Positions 25,764 to 34,242 of a DNA stretch of 64,000 nucleotides are shown in pieces. The notes under the pieces were generated by a model. That model was not told where the DNA came from, ran no database searches, and was given only the letters and a program-made list of their open reading frames with translations. The stretch lies in contig NZ_BSTT01000002.1 in the NCBI RefSeq assembly GCF_030269685.1, forward strand, positions 124,001 through 188,000. The letters are read 5' to 3'. How positions within the stretch are numbered: the first letter of the stretch is position 1; every line of letters begins with the position of its first letter. The translations under genes and the position numbers were made by a program. Source of the DNA: Actinomycetospora sp. NBRC 106378. GTDB lineage: Bacteria > Actinomycetota > Actinomycetes > Mycobacteriales > Pseudonocardiaceae.

Positions 25764-26572
25764 CGGCTCGCGGCCCGGCGGTACTGCGCGCTCGCGAGCG
25801 GGGCGAACACCGCGACGACCGCCACCGCCCAGATCAGGGTGTACAGCTGCGGGTGCTGCAGCGACCACGCCTGCGAGACCGTCGCGGTCGGGTTCGGGTC
25901 GGGGTTGCCGAACAGCTCCCGCGCCGCCTGCGTCACCGCCGAGACCGGGTTCCACTCCGCGAACACCCGCAGCGGCCCGGGCAGCGTGTCGAGCGGGACG
26001 AAGGTGTTCGCGACGAACGTCAGCGGGAAGATCACGATGAACGAGGCGTTGTTGATGACCTCGGGGCTCGGGATGAGCAGGCCCAGCCAGGCCATGATCC
26101 ACGAGACGGCGTAGGCGAAGATCAGCAGCAGGACGAAGCCCCACAGTGCTTCGAGCGGTCCGGTGTGGATCCGCCAGCCCACGAGCAGACCCGTGATCGA
26201 CATGACGATCAGCACCAGCACGTTGTTCACGACGTCGGAGAGCGTCCGCCCCGTCAGCACCGCCGACGGCGCCATCGGCAGGGACCGGAACCGGTCGATG
26301 ATGCCTTTCTTGACGTCGTCCGCCAGGCCCGCTCCGGTGTTGGTGGCCCCGAAGACGACGGTCTGGGCGAAGATCCCCGCGATGAGGAACTCGCGGTAGG
26401 CCGCCCCACCCCCGGTCGGATCGATCGCGCCGCCGAAGACGTAGGCGAACAGCAGCACGAACATGATCGGCGAGAGCGTGGTGAAGACCAGCAGGTCGGG
26501 CACCCGCTTGATCTTGATGAGGTTGCGCTTGGCGACGACGGCCGCGTCGTTCACCACGTCGAGCGTGCTCAC
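25760..26572 (-). CDS. ABC-2 type permease (DrrB-like)
   Basis: 270 residues from a GTG that overlaps the ATPase stop (GTGA). Six hydrophobic segments occur, beginning with LVFTTLSPIMFVLLFAYVFG. The motifs FLIAGIFAQTVVFGATNTGAG, IDRFRSLPMAPSAVLTGR and FVANTFVPLDTLPGPLRVFA are diagnostic of the daunorubicin/lipid-type export permeases. It acts with the adjacent ATPase in the cytoplasmic membrane as a drug or lipid exporter. Confidence 0.93.
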   Translation of the reverse strand: MSTLDVVNDAAVVAKRNLIKIKRVPDLLVFTTLSPIMFVLLFAYVFGGAIDPTGGGAAYREFLIAGIFAQTVVFGATNTGAGLADDVKKGIIDRFRSLPMAPSAVLTGRTLSDVVNNVLVLIVMSITGLLVGWRIHTGPLEALWGFVLLLIFAYAVSWIMAWLGLLIPSPEVINNASFIVIFPLTFVANTFVPLDTLPGPLRVFAEWNPVSAVTQAARELFGNPDPNPTATVSQAWSLQHPQLYTLIWAVAVVAVFAPLASAQYRRAASR

Positions 26573-27525
26573 GCGCCGTCCTCCCCGGAGGTGGTCGAGC
26601 CGGTCAGGGTGAGGAAGACGTCGTCGAGCGTGGGGCGGCGGACCCCGGCGTCGTCGACGTCGAGACCCTCGGCCTCGAGCAGGTCCAGCGCCTGCCGCAA
26701 CGCCTTCACCCCGCCGGCCACGGGCATCGTCAGGGACCGCCGGTGCTCGTCGGTGACCGCCGGCGCGACCCCGAGCGGGGTGACGAGCCGCCGTGCCTCG
26801 TCGAGCCGCCCGGCGTCGGAGACGGTCAGTTCGAGGCGCTCGCCCCCGATCTGGGCCTTGAGCTGGTCGGCCGTCCCGCGGGCGATGGCCCGGCCGTGGT
26901 CGATGACGACGATGTCGTCGGCCAGCACGTCGGCCTCCTCCAGGTACTGGGTGGTGAGCAGGAGCGTGGTGCCGCCCGCGACGAGCTGCTGGATCACGCC
27001 CCACATCTCGGTGCGACTGCGCGGGTCGAGCCCGGTGGTCGGCTCGTCGAGGAACAGCACCGGGGGAGCGGCCACCAGCGCCCCCGCGAGGTCGAGACGC
27101 CGGCGCATGCCGCCGGAGTAGGTCCGGGCCGGACGGTCCCCGGCGTCGGAGAGGCTGAACTGGGCGAGCAGCTCCCGCGCCCGCTCCCGGCTGCGGCGCC
27201 GCCCGAGGTGGTAGAGCCGCCCGATCATGTCGAGGTTCTCGAACCCCGTGAGGTACTCGTCGACCGCCGCGTACTGCCCCGACAGCCCGAGCCGCCGCCG
27301 GACCTCGCGCGGCCGGACGAGCACGTCGACCCCGTCGATCGTCGCCCGCCCCGCGTCGGGCTGCAGCAGCGTGGTGAGGATGCGGACGATGGTCGTCTTC
27401 CCCGCGCCGTTGGGTCCGAGCAGCCCGAGCACGGTTCCACGCGGAACCTGCAGATCGACACCGTCGAGTGCGGTGAGATCGCCGTAGCGCTTGACCAGCC
27501 CGGCGACCTCGATCGCCACGTCCAT
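26569..27525 (-). CDS. ABC transporter ATP-binding protein (DrrA-like)
   Basis: 318 residues from an ATG at 27525. Walker A GPNGAGKTT, the SGGMRRRLDLAGAL signature, Walker B LFLDEPTTGLDP and the H-loop are intact. The C-terminal extension of about 90 residues (PLGVAPAVTDEHRRSLTMPV onward) is the DrrA-type regulatory domain. It is coupled to the permease at 25760 and lies 63 bp downstream of a TetR gene on the same strand, which is probably its repressor. An upstream in-frame start at 27588 would overlap the regulator region and is rejected. Confidence 0.94.
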   Translation of the reverse strand: MDVAIEVAGLVKRYGDLTALDGVDLQVPRGTVLGLLGPNGAGKTTIVRILTTLLQPDAGRATIDGVDVLVRPREVRRRLGLSGQYAAVDEYLTGFENLDMIGRLYHLGRRRSRERARELLAQFSLSDAGDRPARTYSGGMRRRLDLAGALVAAPPVLFLDEPTTGLDPRSRTEMWGVIQQLVAGGTTLLLTTQYLEEADVLADDIVVIDHGRAIARGTADQLKAQIGGERLELTVSDAGRLDEARRLVTPLGVAPAVTDEHRRSLTMPVAGGVKALRQALDLLEAEGLDVDDAGVRRPTLDDVFLTLTGSTTSGEDGA

Positions 27526-27588
27526 GCCACTCCCTGATGTCCGGATCGTCCCGAGCGTATCGACGGGGTCCGACACCGTCGCTCGCAT

Positions 27589-28194
27589 TCAGGCCCGGGC
27601 CGTCGCGCGCACCGCCGCCTCGACCGCCACGGCGAGGGTGTCCAGATCGGCGTCGTCGTACCGCTCCCGCACGACGAGGACGCGGAACAGGAGCGGCGCG
27701 ATCAGCAGATCCACGGCGAGGTCGACGTCGACGGCGTCGGGGAGCTCGCCGCGCGCGACCGCGGCCCGCACCACCGTCTCCCCGGCCACCCTGCGGGGGA
27801 CGGCCACGTCCGTCCGCAGCACCTCCGCCAGCGCCGGCGTGTGCGCGAGCTCGGCGAAGAGCGTCGGGCCGATCGCGGCGACCATCGGGGCGGCGACCTG
27901 GTCGCGCAGCGTGCCGAGCAGCTCGCGCAGGTCGCTCGCGAGGGCGCCCGTGGACGGGACCGGGGGCAGCGTGTCCGCGACCGACTGTCGGACGAGGTCG
28001 ACGAGCATCGCCTCCTTGGACGGCCAGCGCCGATAGAGGGCCGCCTTGCCGACCCCGGCCCGCCGCGCCACCGCGTCCATCGACAGCCGGGCGTAGCCCG
28101 CGTCCGCCAGCTCCGCGAACGCCGCCCCGACGATCGCGTCGGTGACGCTCGGTCGCAGCGCCGCTCCGCCGGTCACCGTCCGGGTCTCCGCCAT
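27589..28194 (-). CDS. TetR family regulator of the ABC exporter
   Basis: 201 residues. HTH at about 15-60 (VTDAIVGAAFAELADAGYAR, then MDAVARRAGVGKAALYRRWP), followed by a TetR_C_16-like domain (ALASDLRELLGTLRDQVAAP). It is the first gene of a unit with the ABC ATPase and permease and is divergent from the NTF2-like gene. Two inverted repeats with AACG cores lie in the 106-bp intergenic region. Repression of the exporter and self-control are likely. Confidence 0.92.
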   Translation of the reverse strand: MAETRTVTGGAALRPSVTDAIVGAAFAELADAGYARLSMDAVARRAGVGKAALYRRWPSKEAMLVDLVRQSVADTLPPVPSTGALASDLRELLGTLRDQVAAPMVAAIGPTLFAELAHTPALAEVLRTDVAVPRRVAGETVVRAAVARGELPDAVDVDLAVDLLIAPLLFRVLVVRERYDDADLDTLAVAVEAAVRATARA

Positions 28195-28208
28195 GGCTCC
28201 ACCATACC

Positions 28209-28279
28209 GGAACGATACGGTTGCGTTCCACTGAGAGGTGCCTTACCGTCGATCTCGAACGGAACGAGGCCGTCTCGTT
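28209..28279. promoter_or_regulatory. Two inverted repeats in TetR / NTF2-like divergent promoter region
   Basis: GGAACG and CGTTCC flank a 9-bp spacer at 28209-28229, and AACGAG and CTCGTT flank a 5-bp spacer at 28263-28279. Both share an AACG/CGTT core and lie between the divergent genes, as TetR operators do. The second lies just upstream of the ribosome binding site of the 28301 gene. Confidence 0.6.
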
Positions 28280-28300
28280 TCGGATTGTGAGGAGGATGCC

Positions 28301-28714
28301 GTGACCACGGCGACGAGCACCCGCGCCCGGCTTCTGACCGAGAGCCTCGACGCCTTCCACCGCGCCGACGTCGACACCTTCATGGCGATGTACGCCGACG
28401 ACGCCGTGCACGAGTTCCCCTTCGCCCCGGAGGGGATGCCGAGGAAGGTCGAGGGGCGGGCAGCCATCGAGACCTGGATGCGCCAGGTGCCGGACATCCT
28501 CACGCTCGACGGCGGGATGCACGACCTGCGGATCCACGAGGGAGCGGACACCCTCACGGCCGAGTGGTCGTCGACGGGCCACTTCGCCGACGGCAGCCCG
28601 GCGGCGGTCTCCTACGTCGCCGTGGTGACCTTCGACGGCGACCTCGTCGTGCGGTACCGCGACTACATCAACCCCCTGGACCTGCAGCCGGCGACGTTCC
28701 CGCCCCGGGGCTGA
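28301..28714 (+). CDS. NTF2-like/SnoaL-type protein
   Basis: 137 residues from a GTG preceded by GAGGAGG. The cone-shaped NTF2-like fold is shown by LLTESLDAFHRADVDTFMAM, YADDAVHEFPFAPEG, GRAAIETWMRQV and VVTFDGDLVVRYRDYINPLD. Such proteins are small isomerases, hydrolases or ligand carriers. It is divergent from the TetR of the ABC exporter and has putative operators upstream, so it may be part of the same detoxification response. Confidence 0.88.
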   Translation: MTTATSTRARLLTESLDAFHRADVDTFMAMYADDAVHEFPFAPEGMPRKVEGRAAIETWMRQVPDILTLDGGMHDLRIHEGADTLTAEWSSTGHFADGSPAAVSYVAVVTFDGDLVVRYRDYINPLDLQPATFPPRG

Positions 28715-28751
28715 GCCCTCCGGCGCGTCCGGCGCCTGCGAGGCTGCCCGC

Positions 28752-30431
28752 GTGACGGAACTGCTCGTCGTGCTGGTGACCGGGTTCGTCGTGATCGCCG
28801 CGGCGGCCGTCGTCGGTCCGCGGCTGGGGGTGGCCGCCCCGCTCGTGCTCGTGGTGGTCGGGGTGGGCGCGAGCTTCCTGCCGCTGTTCGCGGGCGTGGA
28901 GATCGAGCCGGAGTGGATCCTCGAGGGCGTCCTGCCGCCACTGCTCTACTCGTCCGCGGTGTCGATGCCGGCGATGAACTTCCGCCGGGAGTTCGGGGCC
29001 ATCAGCGGACTGTCGGTGGTGCTCGTCGTCGCCAGCTCGCTGGTCCTGGGCCTCTTCTTCTCCCTGGTGATCCCCGGCCTCGGATTCGCGTGGGGCGCCG
29101 CGCTCGGCGCGATCGTCAGCCCCACCGACGCGGTCGCCACCTCGATCATCCGCCGGACGCCGACCTCCCGGCGGGTCGTCGCGATGCTCGAGGGCGAGAG
29201 CCTGCTCAACGACGCCACGGCGCTGGTCATCCTGCGGACGGCGATCGTCGCGACGGCCGCGGCCTTCTCCTTCTGGGGCGCGCTGGGGACGTTCGCGTAC
29301 TCCGTCGCCGTCGCGGTGGTGATCGGCGTCCTCGTCGGGCGCCTCGCCCTCGCGGTCCGTCGCCGGGTGGCCGACCCGACCGTCACCACGGTCATCTCGT
29401 TCGCCGTCCCCTTCCTCGCGTCGGTCCCTGCCGAGCTCCTCGAGGCCTCGGGCCTGGTCGCCGCCGTGCTCGCGGGCCTCGTCACCGGCATCCGCGCCCC
29501 CCGCGACCTGTCGGTGCAGAACCGTCTGTCGGACACCCAGAACTGGCGCACCGTCGAGCTGGTCCTCGAGGGCGCGGTCTTCCTGACGATGGGTCTGCAG
29601 GTGCGGTCGATCGTCGAGTCCGTCGAGCGGGACCACGCGGGTGTCGGGACGGCGGTCCTCGTCGCCGTGGTGGCGCTCGTCCTGACGGTGCTCGTGCGCG
29701 CGGCCTACGTCGCCCCGCTGCTGAAGGTCCTCGCGCTCCGGTCCCGGCGCAGCGGGCAGCTGCGCGACCGCATGCAGGAGATGCGGGGCCGGATCGACAC
29801 CCCCGAGGGCCGGCAGGAGGCCTTCGCCGAGGTCAATCGGCGCCGACGGAGCCCGTCACGGCGCCAGCTCGACCGGTTCGCCACCCGCGTGACCCAGGTC
29901 GTCGCCGACATCGACTACTTCCTGCGCCAGCCGCTGGGCTGGCGGGAGGGCACGACCGTGGTGTGGGCCGGGATGCGGGGCGCGGTGACCGTCGCCGCGG
30001 CGCAGACCCTGCCCGAGGGCACCCCGCAGCGCTCGGTGCTCGTGCTCGTCGCCTTCACGGTCGCCACGCTGTCGTTGCTGGTCCAGGGCGGGACGATCGG
30101 CCCGCTGCTGGGCCTCCTCGCGCCCCCGCCCGACCCGGACGCCGCGGAGGACGCCGCCGAGCAGCGCGAGGCCGACCGCACCCGGCTGCTCGCCCTCGTG
30201 CGTACGGCGGCCGAGGGCATCCCCGAACCCGTGCCGGCCGAGGGCGAACCCCGCGCCGACACCGTGCAGGCGCAGGTCCGGTGGCGGGTCGCGGTCCTCG
30301 AGGCGCAGCGCGCCGCCCTGCTCGACGCGCGCGACGACGGGACCTTCGACGCGGACGCCCTCGAGGAGGCCCTGGCCAACCTCGACGCCTCGCAGATCGC
30401 GATCGAACTCCGGGCGCGGCCCGCCGACTGA
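28752..30431 (+). CDS. Na+/H+ antiporter, CPA1 family
   Basis: 559 residues, with about twelve hydrophobic segments in the first 430 residues. The ion-binding motif SPTDAVA and the GESLLNDATALVILR segment are conserved as in NhaP/CPA1 antiporters. Further motifs are FLTMGLQVRSI and GMRGAVTVAAAQTLP. The C-terminal tail of about 120 residues is cytoplasmic, Glu/Ala-rich and helical. It likely exchanges protons for sodium or other monovalent cations. It is 37 bp after the NTF2-like gene. Confidence 0.95.
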   Translation: MTELLVVLVTGFVVIAAAAVVGPRLGVAAPLVLVVVGVGASFLPLFAGVEIEPEWILEGVLPPLLYSSAVSMPAMNFRREFGAISGLSVVLVVASSLVLGLFFSLVIPGLGFAWGAALGAIVSPTDAVATSIIRRTPTSRRVVAMLEGESLLNDATALVILRTAIVATAAAFSFWGALGTFAYSVAVAVVIGVLVGRLALAVRRRVADPTVTTVISFAVPFLASVPAELLEASGLVAAVLAGLVTGIRAPRDLSVQNRLSDTQNWRTVELVLEGAVFLTMGLQVRSIVESVERDHAGVGTAVLVAVVALVLTVLVRAAYVAPLLKVLALRSRRSGQLRDRMQEMRGRIDTPEGRQEAFAEVNRRRRSPSRRQLDRFATRVTQVVADIDYFLRQPLGWREGTTVVWAGMRGAVTVAAAQTLPEGTPQRSVLVLVAFTVATLSLLVQGGTIGPLLGLLAPPPDPDAAEDAAEQREADRTRLLALVRTAAEGIPEPVPAEGEPRADTVQAQVRWRVAVLEAQRAALLDARDDGTFDADALEEALANLDASQIAIELRARPAD

Positions 30432-30436
30432 AACCG

Positions 30437-30484
30437 CTGCACGGTGTGCAGGACAGCACAGCACGCAAACTTGCACGCCGTGCA
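30437..30484. promoter_or_regulatory. Paired TGCAC/GTGCA operators upstream of the MFS-TetR operon
   Basis: CTGCAC-GGT-GTGCAG (30437-30451) and TGCACG-C-CGTGCA (30472-30484) are perfect inverted repeats sharing the TGCAC core. They lie 70-120 bp upstream of the MFS start and directly after the antiporter stop. Two sites are typical for repressors encoded at the end of the operon, here the TetR at 32446. Confidence 0.72.
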
Positions 30485-30553
30485 CACATGCGTAGTGTGA
30501 AGGACGGCGCCGCGGGCAGGCCGTGGCGACTTCTCTCGCAAAGGCCGCACCCC

Positions 30554-32449
30554 ATGACCACCGCCGCAGCGCCGCGCACCAGCCGGCGCGCCGTGCTCGT
30601 CCCGCTCTCGGGCCTGCTGATGGCCCTCTTCGTCGCGATCCTGAGCTCGACGATCGTGTCCAACGCCCTGCCGCGGATCCTCGGCGAGCTGGGCGGCACC
30701 CAGGCCCAGTACACGTGGGTGGTCACCGCATCACTGCTGGCCATGACCGCCTCCACCCCGATCTGGGGCAAGCTCGCGGACCTCTTCTCCAAGAAGCTGC
30801 TGGTCCAGCTCGCCATCGGCGTGTTCATCGTCGGCTCGATGCTCGCGGGCCTGTCGACGTCGACGCCGATGCTGATCGGCTTCCGCGTGCTGCAGGGCCT
30901 CGGGATGGGCGGTCTGACCGCCCTCGCGCAGGTCGTGATCGCCGCGATCATCCCGCCCCGCGAGCGCGGCCGGTACTCCGGCTACCTCGGCGCGATCATG
31001 GCGGTGGCCACCGTCGGCGGCCCGCTGATCGGCGGCGTCATCGTCGACACCATCGGCTGGCGCTGGTGCTTCTACGTCACCGTGCCGATCGCCGTGATCG
31101 CCCTCGTCGTCCTGCAGCGGACCCTCTCGGTGCCCACCGAGAAGCGTGAGGTGCACATCGACTACCTCGGCGCGCTCCTCGTCGCGGGCGGCGTCTCGGC
31201 ACTGCTGATCTGGACCTCGCTGGGCGGCAAGAACTTCGCCTGGATCTCCTGGGCCTCGCTGGCGTGGCTCGCCGCCGGGATCGTGGCGCTGGTGCTCGCC
31301 GTCGCCGTCGAGAACCGCGCGCAGGAGCCGGTCGTCCCGCTCCAGCTCTTCCGCAACCGCACCGTCGCCCTCGCCACCGTCGCCGCGCTGTTCGTCGGCG
31401 TCGCGATGTTCGGCTCGTCGGTGTTCCTGTCGCAGTTCTTCCAGCTCGCCCGCGGCGCCTCGGCCACCGAGGCCGGGCTGCTGACGCTGCCGATGATCGC
31501 CGGCCTGTTCCTCGCCTCGACGATCGTCGGACAGCTCATCTCGCGCACCGGGAAGTGGAAGGCCTACCTCGTCGGCGGCGGTATCTCGCTGGTCGTCGGG
31601 CTGCTGATGCAGGGCCTGGTCATGGGCGCGGACACGCCGTACTGGGAGCTCGCCGTCGCGATGGTGCTGGTCGGCGTCGGGGTCGGGGCCACCCAGCAGA
31701 ACCTCGTGCTCGCCGTCCAGAACCAGGTCGCCCTGCGCGACATGGGCGCGGCCAGCTCGACGGTCGCGTTCTTCCGGTCGCTCGGCGGTGCCGCCGGGGT
31801 CGCCGCGCTGGGCGCGCTGCTCTCCAGCCAGGTCTCCGCGGCGATCACCTCCGGCCTCACCGCGGTCGGCATCCCGGCCTCGGCGACCTCGTCGTCGAGC
31901 GGCCAGATCCCGAACGTCGCGACGCTGCCCGAGCCGATCCGGTCCGTCGTCGAGAACGCCTACGGCGACTCGGTCGCGCTGATGTTCCTGGTCGCGGCGC
32001 CGCTCGCCCTGGTCGCCCTGATCGCGATCCTGTTCCTCCGCGAGGTCCCGCTGCGGGAGACGATCGACATCGAGGCCACCGCGACCGCCGGGCCGACCTC
32101 CGCCGGGCCGACCTCCGCCGAGCCGACCGCCGCCGAACCGACCTCCCTCGTGACCGGGACCGTCCGCGACGGCGACCGCCCGGCCGCCGGCGCGGTGCTC
32201 ACCCTGATCGACCGGACCGGCCGTCAGCTCGCCCGCGCCACCGCCGACGACGAGGGCCGCTACCGGCTCCCGGTCGACGCCGAGGTCGTGCCGCACCTGC
32301 TCATCGCGCAGCACCGCGGCACCCCGCACGTCGAGATGCTCGGCGGCACCGTCGGGAACCAGCGCCGCGACCTGCGCCTCGGCACCGGGACGACCGGACG
32401 GCACGCGCTCGACGCGAGCACGGAGGTCACGCCGGCGGTGACACGATGA
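30554..32449 (+). CDS. MFS drug exporter (DHA2/EmrB-QacA type) with C-terminal carboxypeptidase-regulatory-like domain
   Basis: 631 residues from an ATG at 30554. Fourteen membrane helices in about 15-515 are typical of DHA2 exporters, with ILSSTIVSNALPRI (motif D1), GKLADLFSKKLLVQL (motif A) and GPLIGGVIVDTIGWRWCFYV (motif C). A Thr/Ala/Pro linker leads to a beta-sandwich domain of about 80 residues (VTGTVRDGDRPAAGAVLTLI, then DDEGRYRLPV) like carboxypeptidase regulatory domains. The stop overlaps the TetR start (ATGA). Proton-driven multidrug efflux controlled by that TetR is likely. Confidence 0.94.
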   Translation: MTTAAAPRTSRRAVLVPLSGLLMALFVAILSSTIVSNALPRILGELGGTQAQYTWVVTASLLAMTASTPIWGKLADLFSKKLLVQLAIGVFIVGSMLAGLSTSTPMLIGFRVLQGLGMGGLTALAQVVIAAIIPPRERGRYSGYLGAIMAVATVGGPLIGGVIVDTIGWRWCFYVTVPIAVIALVVLQRTLSVPTEKREVHIDYLGALLVAGGVSALLIWTSLGGKNFAWISWASLAWLAAGIVALVLAVAVENRAQEPVVPLQLFRNRTVALATVAALFVGVAMFGSSVFLSQFFQLARGASATEAGLLTLPMIAGLFLASTIVGQLISRTGKWKAYLVGGGISLVVGLLMQGLVMGADTPYWELAVAMVLVGVGVGATQQNLVLAVQNQVALRDMGAASSTVAFFRSLGGAAGVAALGALLSSQVSAAITSGLTAVGIPASATSSSSGQIPNVATLPEPIRSVVENAYGDSVALMFLVAAPLALVALIAILFLREVPLRETIDIEATATAGPTSAGPTSAEPTAAEPTSLVTGTVRDGDRPAAGAVLTLIDRTGRQLARATADDEGRYRLPVDAEVVPHLLIAQHRGTPHVEMLGGTVGNQRRDLRLGTGTTGRHALDASTEVTPAVTR

Positions 32450-33060
32450 CCACCGTGGAGCTCGGTCGTCGGGAGCGGAAGAAGCTGGCCACGCGGGCAG
32501 CGCTGAGCGAGGCCGCCGTCGCGCTCTCGCTCGAGCACGGCGTCGAGCACGTGACGATCGAGCAGATCGCCGACGCCGCCGACGTCTCGCTGCGGACCTT
32601 CTTCAACTACTTCTCCAGCAAGGAGGAGGCCGTCGTCGCCGGGGACAGCGCCCGCGGTGACGTCCTCGTCGAGCTGGTCCGCGCGCGCCCCGCCGACGAG
32701 AGCGTGATGACGGCGCTGCGCACGGCGATGCTCGAGCACGTCGAGGACCTCGCCGGGGACGACCAGCTCGACGCGCTGCGGATGATGCGCCGCACGCCCT
32801 CGCTGCTGCCCCACCAGCTCGCGGCCTACGCCGACCGCGAACGCGCGCTCGCCGTCGTGATCGCGGAGCGGCTCGGAGACGACGTTCCCGACGACGGGTC
32901 GGTGGGGCTGCGTGCCGCGCTCGCGGCGGCCGTCGTCATGGCCGGCGTCCGGGTGGTCCTGCTGCGCTGGACCGACGGCGGGACCCGGGACCGGGACGTC
33001 CTGCGCGCCGACCTCGCGGAGATGTTCGACCAGCTCGCGGCGGGGCTGGACGACCGGTAG
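32446..33060 (+). CDS. TetR family repressor of the MFS exporter
   Basis: 204 residues. The N-terminal HTH (RERKKLATRAALSEAAVALS, then IEQIADAADVSLRTFFNYFS) includes the FFNYFSSKEEAV signature of TetR proteins that accompany EmrB-type exporters. The start codon overlaps the exporter stop, so exporter and regulator are made from one mRNA. The TGCAC palindromes at 30437 and 30472 are its probable operators. Confidence 0.94.
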   Translation: MTTVELGRRERKKLATRAALSEAAVALSLEHGVEHVTIEQIADAADVSLRTFFNYFSSKEEAVVAGDSARGDVLVELVRARPADESVMTALRTAMLEHVEDLAGDDQLDALRMMRRTPSLLPHQLAAYADRERALAVVIAERLGDDVPDDGSVGLRAALAAAVVMAGVRVVLLRWTDGGTRDRDVLRADLAEMFDQLAAGLDDR

Positions 33061-33069
33061 CGGATCGTC

Positions 33070-34071
33070 CTAGCGCCCCGGGCGGCGCAGGCGCTGCGGG
33101 GGCACCCCGAACCACCGGCGGCAGGCCCGGGAGAGCGTGCTCTGCTCGGTGTAGCCCAACATCGTCGCGATCCGGGGGAGCGGGCGCTCGGAGTAGCGGA
33201 CGTACTGCTCGGCGAGGTCACGTCGCACCTCGTCGAGCACGACCTCGAAGGTGGTGGCCTCGTCGCGCAGCCGCCGCTGCAGCGTGCGGGGGTGCAGGCC
33301 GAGGTGCCGGGCGACGGTGCCGATCGTCGCCTGCCCGGTCGGCAGGAGCCGCTCGACCAGCCTGCGGACGTGGGTGTGCAGGTCGGCGCCGAGGGGGACG
33401 GCTGTCGTCTCCAGGTAGCGCTCGGCGAGCCGGCGGACCTCCGGGTCGTCGCCGTGCCGGGGACGGCCGAGCTGCGCCTGGTCGATGTCGAACCCGCAGA
33501 CCTCGGCGTCGAACGAGACGGGGCAGTCGAAGAACGCGTGGTAGACGCCGGGCGCCGCGACGGCCGGGTGGGGGAGCAGCGCGCGGCGCGGGCGGAAGTC
33601 CTCGCCGAGCAGGATGCGGAAGAGGTCGAGGGACACCCCGAGGGAGAGTTCGAGGACCTGGACCCGCTCGGGCACCCGCGGCGCGACGATCGTGAACGTG
33701 TAGCGGGCCCGGCCGTCGTCGAGCGGCTGCAGGTCGACCTCGAAGGCGGTCGAGTAGAACTGCGTGTACCGGGTCAGCCCGACCATCGCGTCGGCGGCGG
33801 TCGGAGCGTGCCGCGCGATCATCGCGACCGCGCCGAGGATCTCGATGCCCTGGTAGCGGGCCAGGCGCAGCCCGAAGTCGGGGCAGCGGAGTTCCCGCGC
33901 CGCGTTCTCGACGAGGTGCGCGAGCGACCGGTAGGGGAGGTAGGCCTCCCGGTCGGCGGCCAGATCCGGGCGCAGACCGGCCTCGAGCATCAGCGGGGCC
34001 GGGTCGGCGCCGAGCTCGGCGACGAGGGCGTCGAAGCCCTGCAGGGAGGTCGAGCGGATCAACGCGTCCAT
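33070..34071 (-). CDS. AraC family transcriptional regulator
   Basis: 333 residues. The N-terminal arabinose-binding-like domain (PF12625 type) covers about 15-200, with LVENAARELRCPDFGLRLAR. The C-terminal AraC helix-turn-helix pair covers about 235-325 (IGTVARHLGLHPRTLQRRLR, then RIATMLGYTEQSTLSRACRR with WFGVPP). It is divergent from the alcohol dehydrogenase-like gene 172 bp away and may activate it. Confidence 0.93.
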   Translation of the reverse strand: MDALIRSTSLQGFDALVAELGADPAPLMLEAGLRPDLAADREAYLPYRSLAHLVENAARELRCPDFGLRLARYQGIEILGAVAMIARHAPTAADAMVGLTRYTQFYSTAFEVDLQPLDDGRARYTFTIVAPRVPERVQVLELSLGVSLDLFRILLGEDFRPRRALLPHPAVAAPGVYHAFFDCPVSFDAEVCGFDIDQAQLGRPRHGDDPEVRRLAERYLETTAVPLGADLHTHVRRLVERLLPTGQATIGTVARHLGLHPRTLQRRLRDEATTFEVVLDEVRRDLAEQYVRYSERPLPRIATMLGYTEQSTLSRACRRWFGVPPQRLRRPGR

Positions 34072-34242
34072 TGTCGTGAAGAGTCAAAGACCTGTCGCCC
34101 AGGGTCAAGCCTGCGCGCGTCGGACCTGGTTCGCTCGGAAGGCCACGACGTCCTCGGGGAGGAGAGACGAGATGCCGAGGAGCGTCGGCCCCGTCGAGCT
34201 GACGACGTGGGCCCGCTGCGGGTCCACCCCCGCGGGGCGCTG

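Noticed and set aside
28913-32449. A single very long protein fused to the MFS exporter
   Set aside because: The first 547 codons are an out-of-frame reading of the antiporter gene. The exporter starts at 30554.
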